Shown in pieces: positions 51,629 through 64,000 of a stretch of DNA of 64,000 nucleotides. The first letter of the stretch is position 1. Each line of letters begins with the position of its first letter. This DNA is from Centropus unirufus (lineage: Eukaryota; Chordata; Aves; Cuculiformes; Centropidae): the NCBI GenBank assembly GCA_013397695.1, contig VYZI01000240.1, positions 684,180 to 748,179 on the forward strand, written 5' to 3'. The notes below the pieces were generated by a model, which was not told the DNA's origin, did no database searches, and worked only from the letters and a program-made list of their open reading frames with translations. The translations under genes and the position numbers were made by a program.

Positions 51629-51836
51629 CCAGGCTGACCATTGGCAGTGCTGTTCATCATTGGTGTAAGCTAAACACAGGGCTACCTACACAGAAGGAAT
51701 TGCCTTGGAATATTTCTTTCAAATCACTTCCTTAGCAGACTAACACCCATTTAAACCAATGTACTTGGTCCTTCAGCCAGAATATAAATAAAGAATCAAT
51801 TAATAGAGCTAAAAAAGAGAAGTTTCTCTTGATGTT

Positions 51837-52440
51837 TGTCCTGGTTTAACTCCACCTGGCCAAATTTCAGCAGCTAAAACGGTGCAGTTGAGCCTTCAAA
51901 ATCCCTCCCCTCCCAACAACCTGCAGGAAAAGGGGAGAGGAAAATTAGAGAAAGAATGATTCATGGGTTGGAAACTAAAACTACAATTGTAATGAAATTA
52001 AAACAATAATAATTATAATGAAAATAATTAGAAAGGAAATAAAATATACACTACAAATGCTGCAGAGCAGACACAAGGAAATGGGTCCATGGCTGGGAGG
52101 GAGCTGGACTCAGGAACTGGATTTAGGAACACATGGATCTGGGGTCAGGAACAACCAGACAGATGAGGTCCTCACTGGACATCAGCCATCACAGAAGAGA
52201 GTGAGACCCTCATGACGTCTCAAGTTTCTACCAAGTATGACGTATTTGGGATGGAACACTCTTTTGGTCAGTTTAGGGTGACCTGCCCCATTCACCCCTC
52301 CTTGCAGGCGTGGCTTCTTTTCCACCAGCTTGAAGATGGCATCGGTTAAATATAAGCATTGGCCTTTTTGCATATCAATGCCCTGTGTTATCACTTTTAG
52401 AGAGAAACACTGTCTCAAAAACATGCAGTTAATTTTCAGA
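51837..52440. mobile_element. Solo-LTR-like remnant of an avian endogenous retrovirus
   Basis: The block opens with tgtcctggtttaactccacc, the start of a long terminal repeat family frequent in bird genomes. It continues with the expected tcatgggttg and A/T-rich aataataattataatgaaaa part. A later segment, tatgacgtatttgggatgga plus cacCTTTTGGTCAGTTTAGGG-like text near 52237-52270, matches its tggtatggaatatccctttggccagtttgggtca signature. The 3' end is worn or truncated: the expected final ccaggaca is not seen. No viral genes flank it. Ends and orientation are uncertain. Confidence 0.65.
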
Positions 52441-54779
52441 GAATGAAGTTACTTAGAGCAACTGAGTTAGTAAAAAAACTGACCCTAATTTACCTCTAGT
52501 TACAACAACATTTCTCCCAGAAAACATTTAGGTTTTCAGGTAATTGTAGCGCTCAATGGTGAAAAAATAGTCTCTCAGAACAGGGACACAGCAACTTTCT
52601 ACCTGGCTTTTGCATGGCATGCCAGAAGGTGATGTTGAATTAATTTCTGCTTGTCCACATTGTGTAGTTAGATGCTAACTACTGCAGCAGACCTTTTCAA
52701 AACACCCCTAAACAAAGTAGGAGTCCCACAACGTCAGCTGACGCACAGGCTGGACTCATTGCCAACGGGGCGCTGTATAAACCTATGAACCTGTGAGAGG
52801 AGTAGACAGGCTAAGCTCCTCGGGCCCCTGCTTTAGGTTAGCACTGCTGAGATGTTGATAAAGAAGTAGCCAGGCATCTTCACCACAAAAATCCTTAAAG
52901 GTTGTTTTAATAACGTTCTGTGTATTGCTAAAGGGCAAGTTCTGAGCCAAAAGTTAATGGCATCCTATTTGATGCTTTTCAGACTTTGAGAGATGAGTAT
53001 TTCAGCACCAATAGTTTCTGACATGGATATACTTTTTCCAGCTCTATTCCAAACTGAACCCCCCAAAAAGCAAAATCTTCAGCAGCAGCATGTGTCTCAT
53101 TTTCTATAGGTCTGTCACCTTTGTCACAAAGAAGCTGAAATACAGATTGCAGCTCCCCCTACTGAAATCCAGCAACTGATCGAACAATACAGGATGATAT
53201 AAAAGAGCCAGTAAAACGTCTTTAACTACTTAAAAAAATATCACAAGCAGAAAATCATTAGTAAGCCTACTGAAATTAAAAAAAAAATAAAATATATATA
53301 TTTCTCTCCTGAGGAAAATGAGAGATGGAGCATTGCAAACTACTCCAGGGGAAAAGACCATCTGGGCAGAATTTTGAAAATCACAAGTGCATTAGTGTGG
53401 GCTGGGTGTTAGACCAGGGGGAGCTTAGCAAACACTGAAGGCCTCAAGGGGCTCATTGAACAGCGGCCTGGAGGCTGAGCTCAGAAACAGCACGGACTGA
53501 AACGCAACTTTTTCTGCAGCCAGAAGAAAGTTGGTTTTGGTTGAATGTCACCAGCATGTTTGTGTCCTTGATTAGAAGTATCTTAATGAGGCACTTAAGA
53601 AATGAAACATTTTGAAACCTAAAAAAGATAGTGATATTTTATGGGATAAAAGGTTTAGAGATTTAGGTTTAGTCATTGTCTTGTTCAGAAGTTTTTAGCC
53701 TAGAAATGAATAAAATATGGTTATTCGCACCATCCAGCTTAGGAATCTGCTTTTTGTGTCTTTTCCTGCATACATAATCAGCCAATAGAAGGTAAATCAA
53801 GGCACCTAAATCCGGCCTGGGAAAAAAACCTCTCTTTTCCATAGAATTGTGTGCCTAAGGTTGGGCTCTGAATATCCCTCTAGATGTCCGCTATCAGAAA
53901 CAAGCAAGGAATGAAAGCGCTGCTTTTTGATCCACTTTAGTCACTGCATGGCCTAAATTTGGGGATCAGTAGACTTCTCAGAAAAAAACAGGGAGAGACC
54001 AAGTCAAGCTGCAGGTTATCAGGAGCTGCACCATGGACTTCAGCTACAAAAAGCCTTCCAGAGGTACAGAACTCCCACAAGACTTCAGACAAGTTTCTGC
54101 CCCATTCTCAGAGCAGTGCACGTGCACACCTGCCACCAGAGAGTGAAGGACAAGGCCACCATTCCAATGCCAACGCTTGCAGACAAGCTTTTTATTATGA
54201 AAACATCTGCATAAATCTGTTAGCCTCAGCCCATTTACTGTGATTTCTTAGTGCGCAACCAGGATCAAGGTCTGACCTTTCATTTTCCATACACTGTCCA
54301 ATTAATAACAGTCACATGCATAAAATAAAACCCTATTTTTAAACCCGATTTTTAAAGGTGTATATTTATCACTTTGTTTGCAGAGTAAATTGTTAGTTTA
54401 GGTTTATCTCATGTTTATTTAAGTCAATGAAAGTTGCTGTATGAGAAACAAATACTATTCTCTTTACTATCGGAATAAATGTATAATGAAATCCTAGCTT
54501 TCCCTCTTTAAAATAACGTATTTCACAGTGACTACAGTTTTTGGCAAAGCAGTGATCCCCTGCCTCACAGCACATGTTCAATGAAGTTATTCCTCAGCTG
54601 TTTGCTGCTGAACTGAACTGAGCCAAAATGAGATAAGCTGAGTTTTCGAGCACTCCTGGTCCATTAAAGTGGAAGCCTCCAATAAAGGAAAACACTTTAC
54701 ATTTCAATCTAAAAAGTATGTCAGCTTATTGAAAAAACAATCATTCTGTCTTTTCACAAAGCAATTAGAGCAGAAAGCA

Positions 54780-54850
54780 ATCACAGAATGGAGTTAAGAG
54801 GGATTTGTGGTCAGATAGCCCATCGGGGTTGCACAGAGCAGCTGGATTCA
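54780..54850 (-). repeat. Possible CR1 3' tail relic, reverse orientation
   Basis: The text tcacagaatggagttaagag followed by ggatttgtggtcagatagcc and catcggggttgcacagagca looks like the reverse complement of a worn CR1 end (cacagaatgg...ggaagggacct...agatcatctagcccaacc). Confidence 0.4.
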
Positions 54851-57800
54851 TATAACCTCAGATTCCTGCCTTGCTATATCCTAGCCAGTAACAGCTTTGG
54901 CATGGCTGTACTGAAAGCATGCCAATGGCACTCACATGCCCTGAAATTAATAAGCAAGGTTTTAATTTACCTATTAAAAATTAAATTCTAGGAAGCTAAT
55001 GAGAAGCCATTTTATTAACAAAATAAAGTCTTTTCTCTGGGCTGAATAAATGAGCCCAATAGCACACAGCACATCCAGAGGGGAAGATTTTTGCTTTCGG
55101 AAAAAAAAATCAAGACTTTCTGCGTGGAAAACCGTGTCACTAGAACAGTATGTGCTGCAAAATGGAGCTTTAGTAGTCAATAAAGACAGAAGAAAGCAGT
55201 GCTTGCTACTTCATAGCTAGCAGGTTTTCAAATTATGGAGTTCATCTGTCACACTCCACTTAGCATATCTGTATCACCTTGTCAAGTAATGCCACCATCA
55301 GTTATATTAATAGTGAACAGGTAAATGAATAGTGTAAAGGGTAATAGAATGGGGAGGAAAAAGAGACAAGACAATTAAGTCAAGACTTTTTCTTTTCTTT
55401 TCCTCTGACACTGAAGATTGAAGATTCCTCATTAATATGCTTTAAATGGGGAGGGATGTAAAAAAAAAAAGATGATCTGTTTAACAAGGCAATTTACTTA
55501 ATAGAAGAAAATCTTGAAGCTTCTTTTAGAGGCAGATCTCTAGCGTTGCTTGTACTTCTTATGGGTAAATAGACACAAAGAACTTTGCTTTATATAAATT
55601 ATCTATCCATCCAGTAAACTGTGGTTCAGACTTCAGAGTGACTTTAGACTGAGCCCTAAAAATTCATAGCCTTCACCTTTGCAGTCCTTGTCCACCACAG
55701 CAGCTGATAAGCCCTGGTCTTCGGTCAAGCAGTTCTCAAAGACTTGGCTGCTAAGTCTCCAGGTTTCTTGAGTAGGCTGCCAGTGTTGATATTGCTTCCT
55801 CAGAGTAGTGAGAGATTACATCACAATCCTTTCAGTTTCCCCAGCAGAAAAAGTAGTAGAACATGCAAACTGTCAGAAGTCTCAGGCAGTTCTCCAAATG
55901 TGCATCCGTGCATTCTCTGCTTCTCCAAGTGCATGAGGACACTGAAGAATTCAGCATGCAGGAAGAGTCCAAGACTAAAAATATTGTTTTGTCTGTTTTC
56001 CTGGTGGCTGGCTCGCAATTATGAGGAAGGTCCTCACCTTCACCATGCTCTGAATGGTCCCTGAGCAGGGAGCAAAGCACACAGGACCCCTCTGAAAACT
56101 GAGGGCCTAGAGAAACATGGGTTGTTCCTCTCCCTGTCAGTCACATTTGTTAGCACAGCTTAAGCTGTTGGGAGATTGTAGTAGACAACGGGTTTTACTC
56201 CGAAAAGTTGTTTCCCTCAGTTTCTCTGGTTCTAGCACTAGCTTGGACCACAGAGGCAGAAAAAAGTACTGCTGCAGCCTGGAAGGTGGGACCTGCAACA
56301 TTTCAAGTTTTGTTTTTAACCTTCCTTCCATTGCAAGTTCAGGTCACCACTACCGTACCATGCAGTACATGGAGACTGAGGAAGACAAAGAAAGAGGAGC
56401 TTTTACATGCAGGGCGCATTTTCTAATGTAAAGCCCTACCATCCCCTGATATGTGCTTCCCACACATAAAATCGGCCCCATTATACATTGCTGCTGCATA
56501 CATACTGCTACATTTTCTAATCAGCCCACTAGAACAGTCATGTATCTTTTTGAAGTCTTCCCATTCCTGTTCATAAAATAAAGTGGACCGATTGCACAAG
56601 AGATTACTTGAATTTTGCAAAGGTTTTTGTTCATTATTTAATAGAAGAAGACAGCCTACATTGCAGGAATGTAAAAATGTTTTATTCACTATTTTCAGCT
56701 GACTCTTATTTTTCCCCTACCCTAGTAATAGAGTTAATACATTTGTACACAATCTCAATGTAGTATTTCACATTCCATCTGCAGATGTATTTTTTTTTGT
56801 CTTTGAAATATCTATGAAAAGCATTAAATAATCACTGTGAGCCATCTTCTGTTGATAACTTTATCATTTTACTTCCCTGAATTATTCATACAAAGCCAAC
56901 ACTCTATCACAGGGAGGCAATTAAGGTAGACTGTATGATATGGAGAAAATTAAAATCCCTCCGTTCTGTTCCATAGAACAGGTTGCTTCCACCCCCTGTT
57001 TAGGTCAGTGTCAGAAAACATTAGCCAGAAGGTTGCAGAGCTATTTGAGTGTGTGTATGTGTGAAGGGTGTCTTTGTTTAGTAGTGTTACCAACTGCACG
57101 GAGCCATAAAGACAGGCCATTTTTTTTAGTCCTGGTGCCTGGCTCTAACGCAGCACTTGTCATCAAAGCGTGTATAAATAAGTGAGTGCAACATTTCCCC
57201 CGACCAGACTTGGCAAAACAGAGGCATGGCACAGCCTGACTCCAGTTACTCTCACAGTTACCACCTGCTGCAAGGAGCCTGCAGTTCTCAAACAGCAGCT
57301 CAGTGCAAGAGCCGGTCAGTCATACGAACACAAATGGAGAAAGTTTCAGGCTCGTCCCAGCAGAGGGAAGTGGCTGGTTTTAAAAATGCAGCCCCTGGTT
57401 TCAGGTACCTTAACATCCGCAAATTGCTTTCATGTACTTGTGAATGTTACTGATCCCTTAACACCAGCCTGTAAGCTAAAATCTACTTTGTAGAAAAGAA
57501 TTTAGTCCCTCTGAGCACATATCTTCCTATGTCTGTTTGAAATCTGATTTGGTAAAGACACGCATTTCTTTCACAGGGAACTCCTTATATGAGATAAGTG
57601 TACCAATACTTGACTGGGTTTGGGGTTCTTTTCTTCCTCTTAACAACTCATGGAACACTGACTAAAGCACTCTACAACCTAAAATACATATCAAAGTCTT
57701 GGATATTGTTGGTTTAATGAAATCAGTGAGGACATCTGCATGGACAGTGTAGTTTTTGTATTTAGACCAGATGTAATGCAACAGAACAGGAAACAGGAAT

Positions 57801-58557
57801 TATCCCCACAAAGTTTTGTACAACCAGCATTATGGCCTGGAACAACGGGCTGTGAAAAAAAACAGTCCCATGGATGAACAGTGATGACATAAAATGGAAA
57901 TCCTACACAGAGAAACATCTTACAAAAGCTCCCTCTTCATCATCAAAAGCTTTTTCAGCAAGAAAGCATAAATATTATTCTGGTACATGTATAAAATGAG
58001 AAAAGCTTTTTCACTCTATAGAGACCTATTTTAGGTAATAACTGTAAAACAGAAAATAAAAAAAAAGGTGAAGTAAAAATAAGGAAATTTTTCCAAAAGG
58101 GTTCAAATTCAGGTGGGAAAGGGGGAAGGCCCTCTTCTTTGAAAAGCTGAATTGTTTAAAAAATTGCAGAGGGGAATTCTTCCTGGTTTGCCTCTTTCAT
58201 CAGTAATAGTGCCTTCTGACAACTGTAGAGAGGATAATATGCAACCACAAAGTAAACCAGGATTGCATAGTCAGGTAAAACAAAGAAAAATAAATTACCA
58301 CCAAGCCCCACATATCCATTACAGGTGGGAACTTAAGTGAAGCCTTTTCCCTATGCTCAGTGCTGTGCGGCATGTAGATGAAACCACAGCCCAAAGTGAA
58401 TAATGAAACAGCGAGTCTGAGCCCATGTCCAGCATGTCCTTGAGGTCTGCAAGGCAACTCAAGCCTGTCTGGAAATTCTGCCCACTGGGCAGTCAAACTT
58501 ACTGGGCAGAAAGGAACCATGCCTGTGGGTACCAATTAGGAAAGAAAAATAGACGCG

Positions 58558-58571
58558 CACACACACACACC
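58558..58571 (+). repeat. Short CA microsatellite
   Basis: Seven CA units follow an agacgcg lead-in. It is too short to be very unstable. Confidence 0.85.
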
Positions 58572-60261
58572 CCTACCCTTAGGTAGTTCTGGCTAATGCG
58601 TCTTCTTCTTATCAACTGGAAACAGCCCGCATGGATGTAGAGTACAAGAAATCACCTCTAGGTTTACGAGAAACCACTTCAGGTTCAAGGGAAAGAAAAA
58701 AGCTCTGTCAAGACACTGGCTTTGTCCTTTACACAATGAAACAACAGTCAAATAGGCACTATTCACTTATTCACATTCAGCAACCCAGAGCATAAAACAA
58801 ACCAGGGAACTGGCAGGTTAGCTGAACATAGCACACTGGGTAATTTATTATACACAGCTCCCTAATGAGCTGTGAAATAAATTCAGACATGGCCATTTTA
58901 GCAAATTCAGAATAATCTCTGTCTCTCAAATATCTGTCCTAATGATTCACAGTTTGTTCACAAATGGAAATGTCACTCCTCCAGTCTGTTGCTACTGGTT
59001 TTAATGTCAGGGAAGCAATAAAAATTCTATACCTCTTCTTTGCTTCACAGGGACGCCCAAGTACTCCAGCTAAGATCAAGTTTCTCTCCTGCCTGGGACT
59101 GTACAGCCAGTCCTTTGTAGGGTCTTTACTGCAGACTGGACATTTTCTAAGAATTCTGAGACACCTCAGAAAACATTTTGTGATCCAAGAACTTTTGCAA
59201 GGGCTACATCTATCCTGGCTACTTAGCTGCATAGTTATCATCACTTTTCTTCATTTGACCAATAAAACCATTTCTCCATTAAACATGCCTTACCATCTAG
59301 GTTTTGTTTGGTTCTTTGGTTTTTGGTTTGTTTGTTTTTTTTCAGAAATAAGAGGAGTAAGTATACATTAAAGGGAGAAAAAAAAATAGTGGGTATGTAC
59401 TTATGACTCTAAAACATACATGATGGCCTGCAACATGTAAGATGCGCATATTATTTGGTGCATCTGTTGGGAAGTATTAAATATAATGAGCCCAAGACTA
59501 TGAATCCTCAGCTAGCTCAGCCCCATGGTAACTATAAATTCATATGCTATAAACACACAATCTTTCTTGACCTGCAAGACATTTGTATTCTTTCACATCC
59601 ACTTTTAAAAGTCTCAGGCAAAGGTGATTTCGCAGACTGTTATACCTCATTAGCAAGAAGCTTTCTGGATACTCATTTACAATTTTCCCTTCCTTAATTA
59701 AGTCCAGCTACTTCTAGTTACACCTTTCTGCGCTTCATTAAATCAATTCATTTCCTTCTTGGTATTTAACAGCCTTCAGTTACTTTCAGACTGCTGAGCT
59801 TCATTCTTATCCTTTAGGTTGGCTATTGGCCAAAACTAAACTAGCCAGCTCAGATCCTCAGCTGGCATAAATCACTTTAGTATTTTAACCTTTCTCTTAC
59901 CATACAAGTCACTCATTCCAAGTCAACGATCTGTTCATCACTTTTTTCTCTTTCAGCTTTGACCTTTTCCTGCTGATAAAACATTACCCAGACTCAGGAA
60001 AGCATTCAAGAAACTACTACACTATAGGGCTTCTATAAAGGTAGACCAGATTGCCACTGGCTTTTTCTAAACAGTTTGCAAACCAGTGTCTAATTCTACA
60101 TATATACTACCAGATATACTACCAGAATAGTAGACTCCCTGTCTCCTTTCATATTTTCTTCCCATGCCATATACATGTGGAAGTTTTCAATAAAATCATT
60201 GGGAAAAAAAATGCAATTTAATACAACTTAACTCATTTTCATATATAGTTTTGTAGAATAT

Positions 60262-61466
60262 GGCTTAACAACTTCATCCACCAGTTCCCTCAGGACCTGT
60301 GGATGAATCTCATCAGGTCCATTGACTTGTGCACCTTCAGGTTCCTTGGATGGTCTTGCACCTATCTTCTACAACAGTGGTTGCTTCGATCTCCCAGTCC
60401 CTGTCTTTGACTTCTGTGCCTTGGGCATTGTGTCCTGAGCCCTTTCTGATGAAGACTGAGATAAAAAGTCATTGAGTACATCAGCCTTCTTCATATCTTG
60501 CATAACAAGGTCTCCCATTTCCTTCCAGAAAGGGCCCACGTTCCCCCTAATCTTCCTTTCATCCTCAACATACTCATAGAAGTTGTCCTTGACATCCTAG
60601 GCAAGATTTAATTCTATCAGTGCTCTGGCTTTCCCAGCCTCATCCCTGGCTGCTGGGACAGTTCCTCTGTATTCCTCCTAGCCTGCCTGCCCTGGCTTCA
60701 ACACTCTGTAAGCTTCTTTTTTAAGTTTTCCCAGGAGTTCCTTGTTCGTACATACAGGCCTCTTGGCCTGACTTCTCTTTATTGGGAAGCATTGGTCCTG
60801 AGCTTGGAGGAGGCGATCCTTGAATATTAACGAGCTTTCTTGGACCCCTCTTCCTTCCAGGGCTTTATCCCATGGTACTCTACCAAGCAGATCCCTGAAG
60901 AGGCCAAACCCTGCTCTCCTGAATTCCAGGGTAATGAGTTTGCTGGACACCGTCCTTGCTGCCCTAAGGATGTTGAACTCAACCATTTCATGGTCACTGC
61001 AGATAAGATTTCCCTTGAACTTCACACTCCCCACCAGCCCTTCCTAGTTGTGAGAACAAGGTCCAGCATAGCACCTCTCCTCATTTGCTCTTCTATCACT
61101 TGGAGAAGGAAGTTATCAGTGCACTCCAGGAACCTCCCAAATTTCTTATTCCCTGCTGTGTTGTCTCTCTGATAGATATGAGGGTGGTTGAAGTCCCCCA
61201 TGAGGACCAAGGCTTGTGAACATGAGGCTGTGTCTATCTGTCTATAGAGGGGCTTATCTGCTCGCCCTTTCTGGTCCAGTGGGCTGTAGTCACTGGTCAC
61301 TGCCCTCTCTTTAATCCTGACCTGTAAGATCATGGTCAATTCCTCGTCCATCCCTAGGTGGAGCTCCATGCCCTCCAGCTGGGCATTGGTATAGAGGGCA
61401 ACACCCACTCCTCCCCAGTCTGACCTTCCTAAAAAACCTGTATCCCTTCATTCTAGCCCTAGGGTG
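60262..61466 (-). mobile_element. CR1 LINE internal fragment, endonuclease to start of reverse transcriptase
   Basis: Read on the minus strand, the fragment begins near GYRFFRKVRLGRSG and continues in the next frame with VALYTNAQLEGMELHLGMDE. It then gives QALVLMGDFNHPHIYQRDNT (the MGDFN motif of the LINE endonuclease) and EEQMRRGAMLDLVLTTRKG. After another frame shift come SDHEMVEFNILRAARTVSSK, the GLFRDLLGRVPWDKALEGRG stretch and a NKELLGKLKKEAYR segment. The SDHEMVEF motif carries the endonuclease catalytic histidine. The element stops around 60262, at the start of the reverse transcriptase domain, so both the 5' start and the whole 3' part are missing. Two frames of 128 and 118 residues remain open, but there is at least one shift between them. 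Confidence 0.94.
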
Positions 61467-64000
61467 GCTCCCTAAGGTGGCCTTTTGTGGAAGAGAACTA
61501 TACATACTGGACAGTGCAGAACTTATCTCTCTAATTAAGTGCATTGTACTCAGCAATTTCCCAATCACATCAGCTGAATAACTGACAGAAGGAATTAGCT
61601 TCATTCTTTTCTGCCTCTCAGAACTCAGCTTCCTTCCCAGGCCAAAGGAGATATTGCTGTTCCTGCTACTAAGCATAAATGCAGTTGCACAGTCCAGAGT
61701 ATTCAAAGGTGGTTTTGTGTGATGCAGCTTCTCAGAAACAACTCCACTAACAGTCTGTGGATGTGAAGTGTGACAAATGGGCACACTATAAACAGCAATG
61801 GCTTCTCACAACAGAGAAGGCGGGCACACAGTGCTGATAAAAGACATGAAAGACATTTAACACCTAGGTTTTCGGTGGCCTAAGTAGAGGTTATTTTCCT
61901 CAAGAAAGGAAACAATCGGGGCTGGGATACTGCAAAATAGTGTGAGCTGAACACAATGCCGGGAAATAGTTTTCGACAGAACTGACACGACTGAACTGGT
62001 GTTTAGCAAACAGGTCAGTAGCTCGGGCCATCCCAGAGGGCTGCAAATGTCAATGTGGTCAAGCAGTTTCTGTGTGAGATGAAGGGAATTACATCCTACC
62101 CGTTCTCTCAGAACAGCAGCATAAGGGATAATGGCATGACTGCCAGCTTCTAGGAAGCCAACTGTGTTTTGCATCTCACCCTTCCACACTAAAACTGAAT
62201 ACCTGCTGCATCCCATAAGCTGTATTCATCTATCCCACAAAGGAACAGTGGGATTGGTGTCTGAAAACTACCTTTGTGCAGGTTAATGAAATAAAACCTG
62301 TCTTGTCTAACACACTGGAAACAGAAATAGTAATAAACAGCCCTTCATGCTCACCAAAGGTCAGACAGGGGATCAGATGTTTGGTATTGCATAATTTGTA
62401 TCAGACAATATTTTCTAATTATACAATTCCTTGCTAGGTCTTCTAAAATTGCCAAAATTAACCATGACCACTTTAGGAAATTCTGTTCTTTACTTTCAGA
62501 TACAGCAGACTGGACACTGTCAGCTTCTTAGGGCAGACTATGAGAAAGCTGTCTGCAATGCAGTGATTCTCAAGACCAGAAATGCCAGGTTATCATTTAA
62601 AGCTGTAATGGAGTTGCTCTAAGCTACACCATACATGTGGCATCTTAATATAGACAGTCCCAGGGCAGAAAACTAGCAGGGCCTAGACAGATATTATCTG
62701 TATCTTCCTTCCAAATGGGCTGCATATTTCTTCTACATCATTATTAGATTCTAGTAATATTACAATTGGTGTTAATATTTGTTCCATCGATGATCTCAAA
62801 GGTCAGTTCTGCTCTCAGCCTCTGAACGGCTGGCCCTGATCTATGCCAGATGTGGCCACAGCAATCCAGAAATTAACAGTTATTAACCCTTGACATTAAG
62901 AGCTCCCATTCCTACATAAACCTCATGTTTCTCCCACTAAAAAAAATGGAAAACCTTTGAAAGTTTTTAATTCAAGGATAATCCACATGGAAGATGTGAT
63001 TTTAATTCAGGCCCATTGAGTAGCATAAAGGAGATTGAATGTAGCGGGGTTCAATTGAGTTCCCAGTTTACATGAAAAATGAATGATATAAGAGGATAAG
63101 AGCCAAGACTTTTCAACACACGAAAAAGTTGAAATTTTATTAGATTGCCCATTAATTTACAGGAAGAGAAAGTGGCGAGTAAGGCTGAAAGACAACCTCA
63201 GACCTTTGTCAAGCTCTTGTTAGAAGTTCTGACAAGACAGAGCATTGCACCACAAATTATTTTTGGACTGCAAATGCTGCAGTCTGAAACTAGCTAATTT
63301 TAAACTGATGAAATACCGGTGAAATTAAGTATATTTTCTGTTAAAGAAATCTTCCTTTCTAAGGGGAAGCTTTCCTTCATTTTCCATCACATAACCTGTT
63401 TTAATTTTGCTGCTCACAATAATAAGTACTGTTATGATTACAGGATTGAATATTCTTCAAAATCATCCTGTACTATAAATCAGAACTGGAGACATTTTAA
63501 GCATGAACCTAGCAAGGTTTTTTAATAAGAAGAAAAAAACAAAACCTACCTCTTGGATTAAAATTGTTAAGTTACAGTATCTGCTTTCATTAAAGAAAAA
63601 TTTAGGCTTCTTGTCTTTGACACTCCATGCATGGAGCTTTCTGTGTTACTAGCATAGTGTCTTTCTTAGCAGAAAATTATGGGAGCCCTGATTCTAGAAA
63701 GACATTTTATTTTACATGTTATGATCAACTCCAATGGGAATATGAAGATGAGGACTCTTGACCACACACCGAATTCTTGCTACCACTAGCAACCAAATGT
63801 ACTGCAGAGGCTTTTCCTCTCCACAACTTTTGCCATACCAGTCTGAATTTTAATAGCTTTATGCTTTTTTCTTTTCTTCTACCATGAGTCCACCACACAC
63901 ATACACAGATATACAGTCCTTTCTCGACATCTTTACCTCTGCAACCCTATAACTAATCCAAGAATCAATAACAACTCTGAATTGCAAGTTTTTGAGGATA
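61467..64000. other. Upstream intergenic DNA, nothing recognised
   Basis: No gene or repeat was recognised. The minus frames at 61480-61784 and 61857-62216 do not continue the CR1 protein and have no domain. Confidence 0.6.

Larger units (their letters stand above)
52441..60261. other. Upstream intergenic DNA, few recognised elements
   Basis: Apart from a possible CR1 relic at 54780 and a CA run at 58558, I recognise nothing. Overlapping open frames at 55744-56431, 57182-57493 and 58939-59371 occur on both strands and carry no domain. A 12-bp unit (tatactaccaga) is duplicated near 60104-60127. A T/G-rich tract lies at 59298-59342. Confidence 0.55.

Noticed and set aside
52182..52424. 80-residue minus-strand open frame
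   Set aside because: It lies within the LTR remnant, which does not code for protein.
56423..56689. 88-residue minus-strand frame with a protein-like look
   Set aside because: No family, weak splice context and overlapping frames on the other strand.
61480..61784. N-terminal part of a 157-residue minus-strand frame next to the CR1
   Set aside because: Only the last part matches CR1; the rest is chance read-through from flanking DNA.
1..64000. CRISPR arrays, tRNA or rRNA genes, bacterial operons
   Set aside because: None seen; the repeats present are vertebrate transposons and simple repeats.

Overview
This is vertebrate nuclear DNA, most likely from a bird. It is AT-rich, has no operon-like gene packing, and carries several copies of CR1 (the main LINE of birds and other sauropsids). 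It also carries one solo-LTR-like block whose start and inner segments match a long terminal repeat family I know from bird genomes. A crocodilian or turtle source is less likely because of that LTR.

The one protein-coding gene I can support is TECRL (trans-2,3-enoyl-CoA reductase-like), on the minus strand. Four coding exons were found by translating and matching splice phases: exon 1 at 41446-41213 (with the start codon), exon 2 at 28650-28599, exon 3 at 6780-6736 and exon 4 at 5509-5406. Together they give 435 nt, exactly 145 codons in one open frame with intron phases 0, 1, 1 and 0. They encode the N-terminal extension and the whole ubiquitin-like domain. The membrane-embedded reductase part lies beyond the left edge of the window.

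Layout: 1-5405 is the start of intron 4; 5510-6735 is intron 3; 6781-28598 is intron 2 (about 21.8 kb, with CR1 copies and a duplicated 84-bp segment); 28651-41212 is intron 1 (about 12.6 kb, very AT-rich). From 41447 to 64000 is upstream flank with a possible promoter next to the gene, a TG/TA microsatellite, a purine-only 18-bp minisatellite, the LTR, and a minus-strand CR1 fragment that holds endonuclease-domain sequence. I see no second host gene there.

I found no CRISPR array, tRNA, rRNA or new multi-gene system. The items most worth a second look are the 84-bp paired repeat in intron 2, two long perfect-stem hairpins, a well-formed cryptic exon in intron 2, a frame-neutral 45-bp exon inside the ubiquitin-like domain, and the unusual breakpoints of two CR1 copies.
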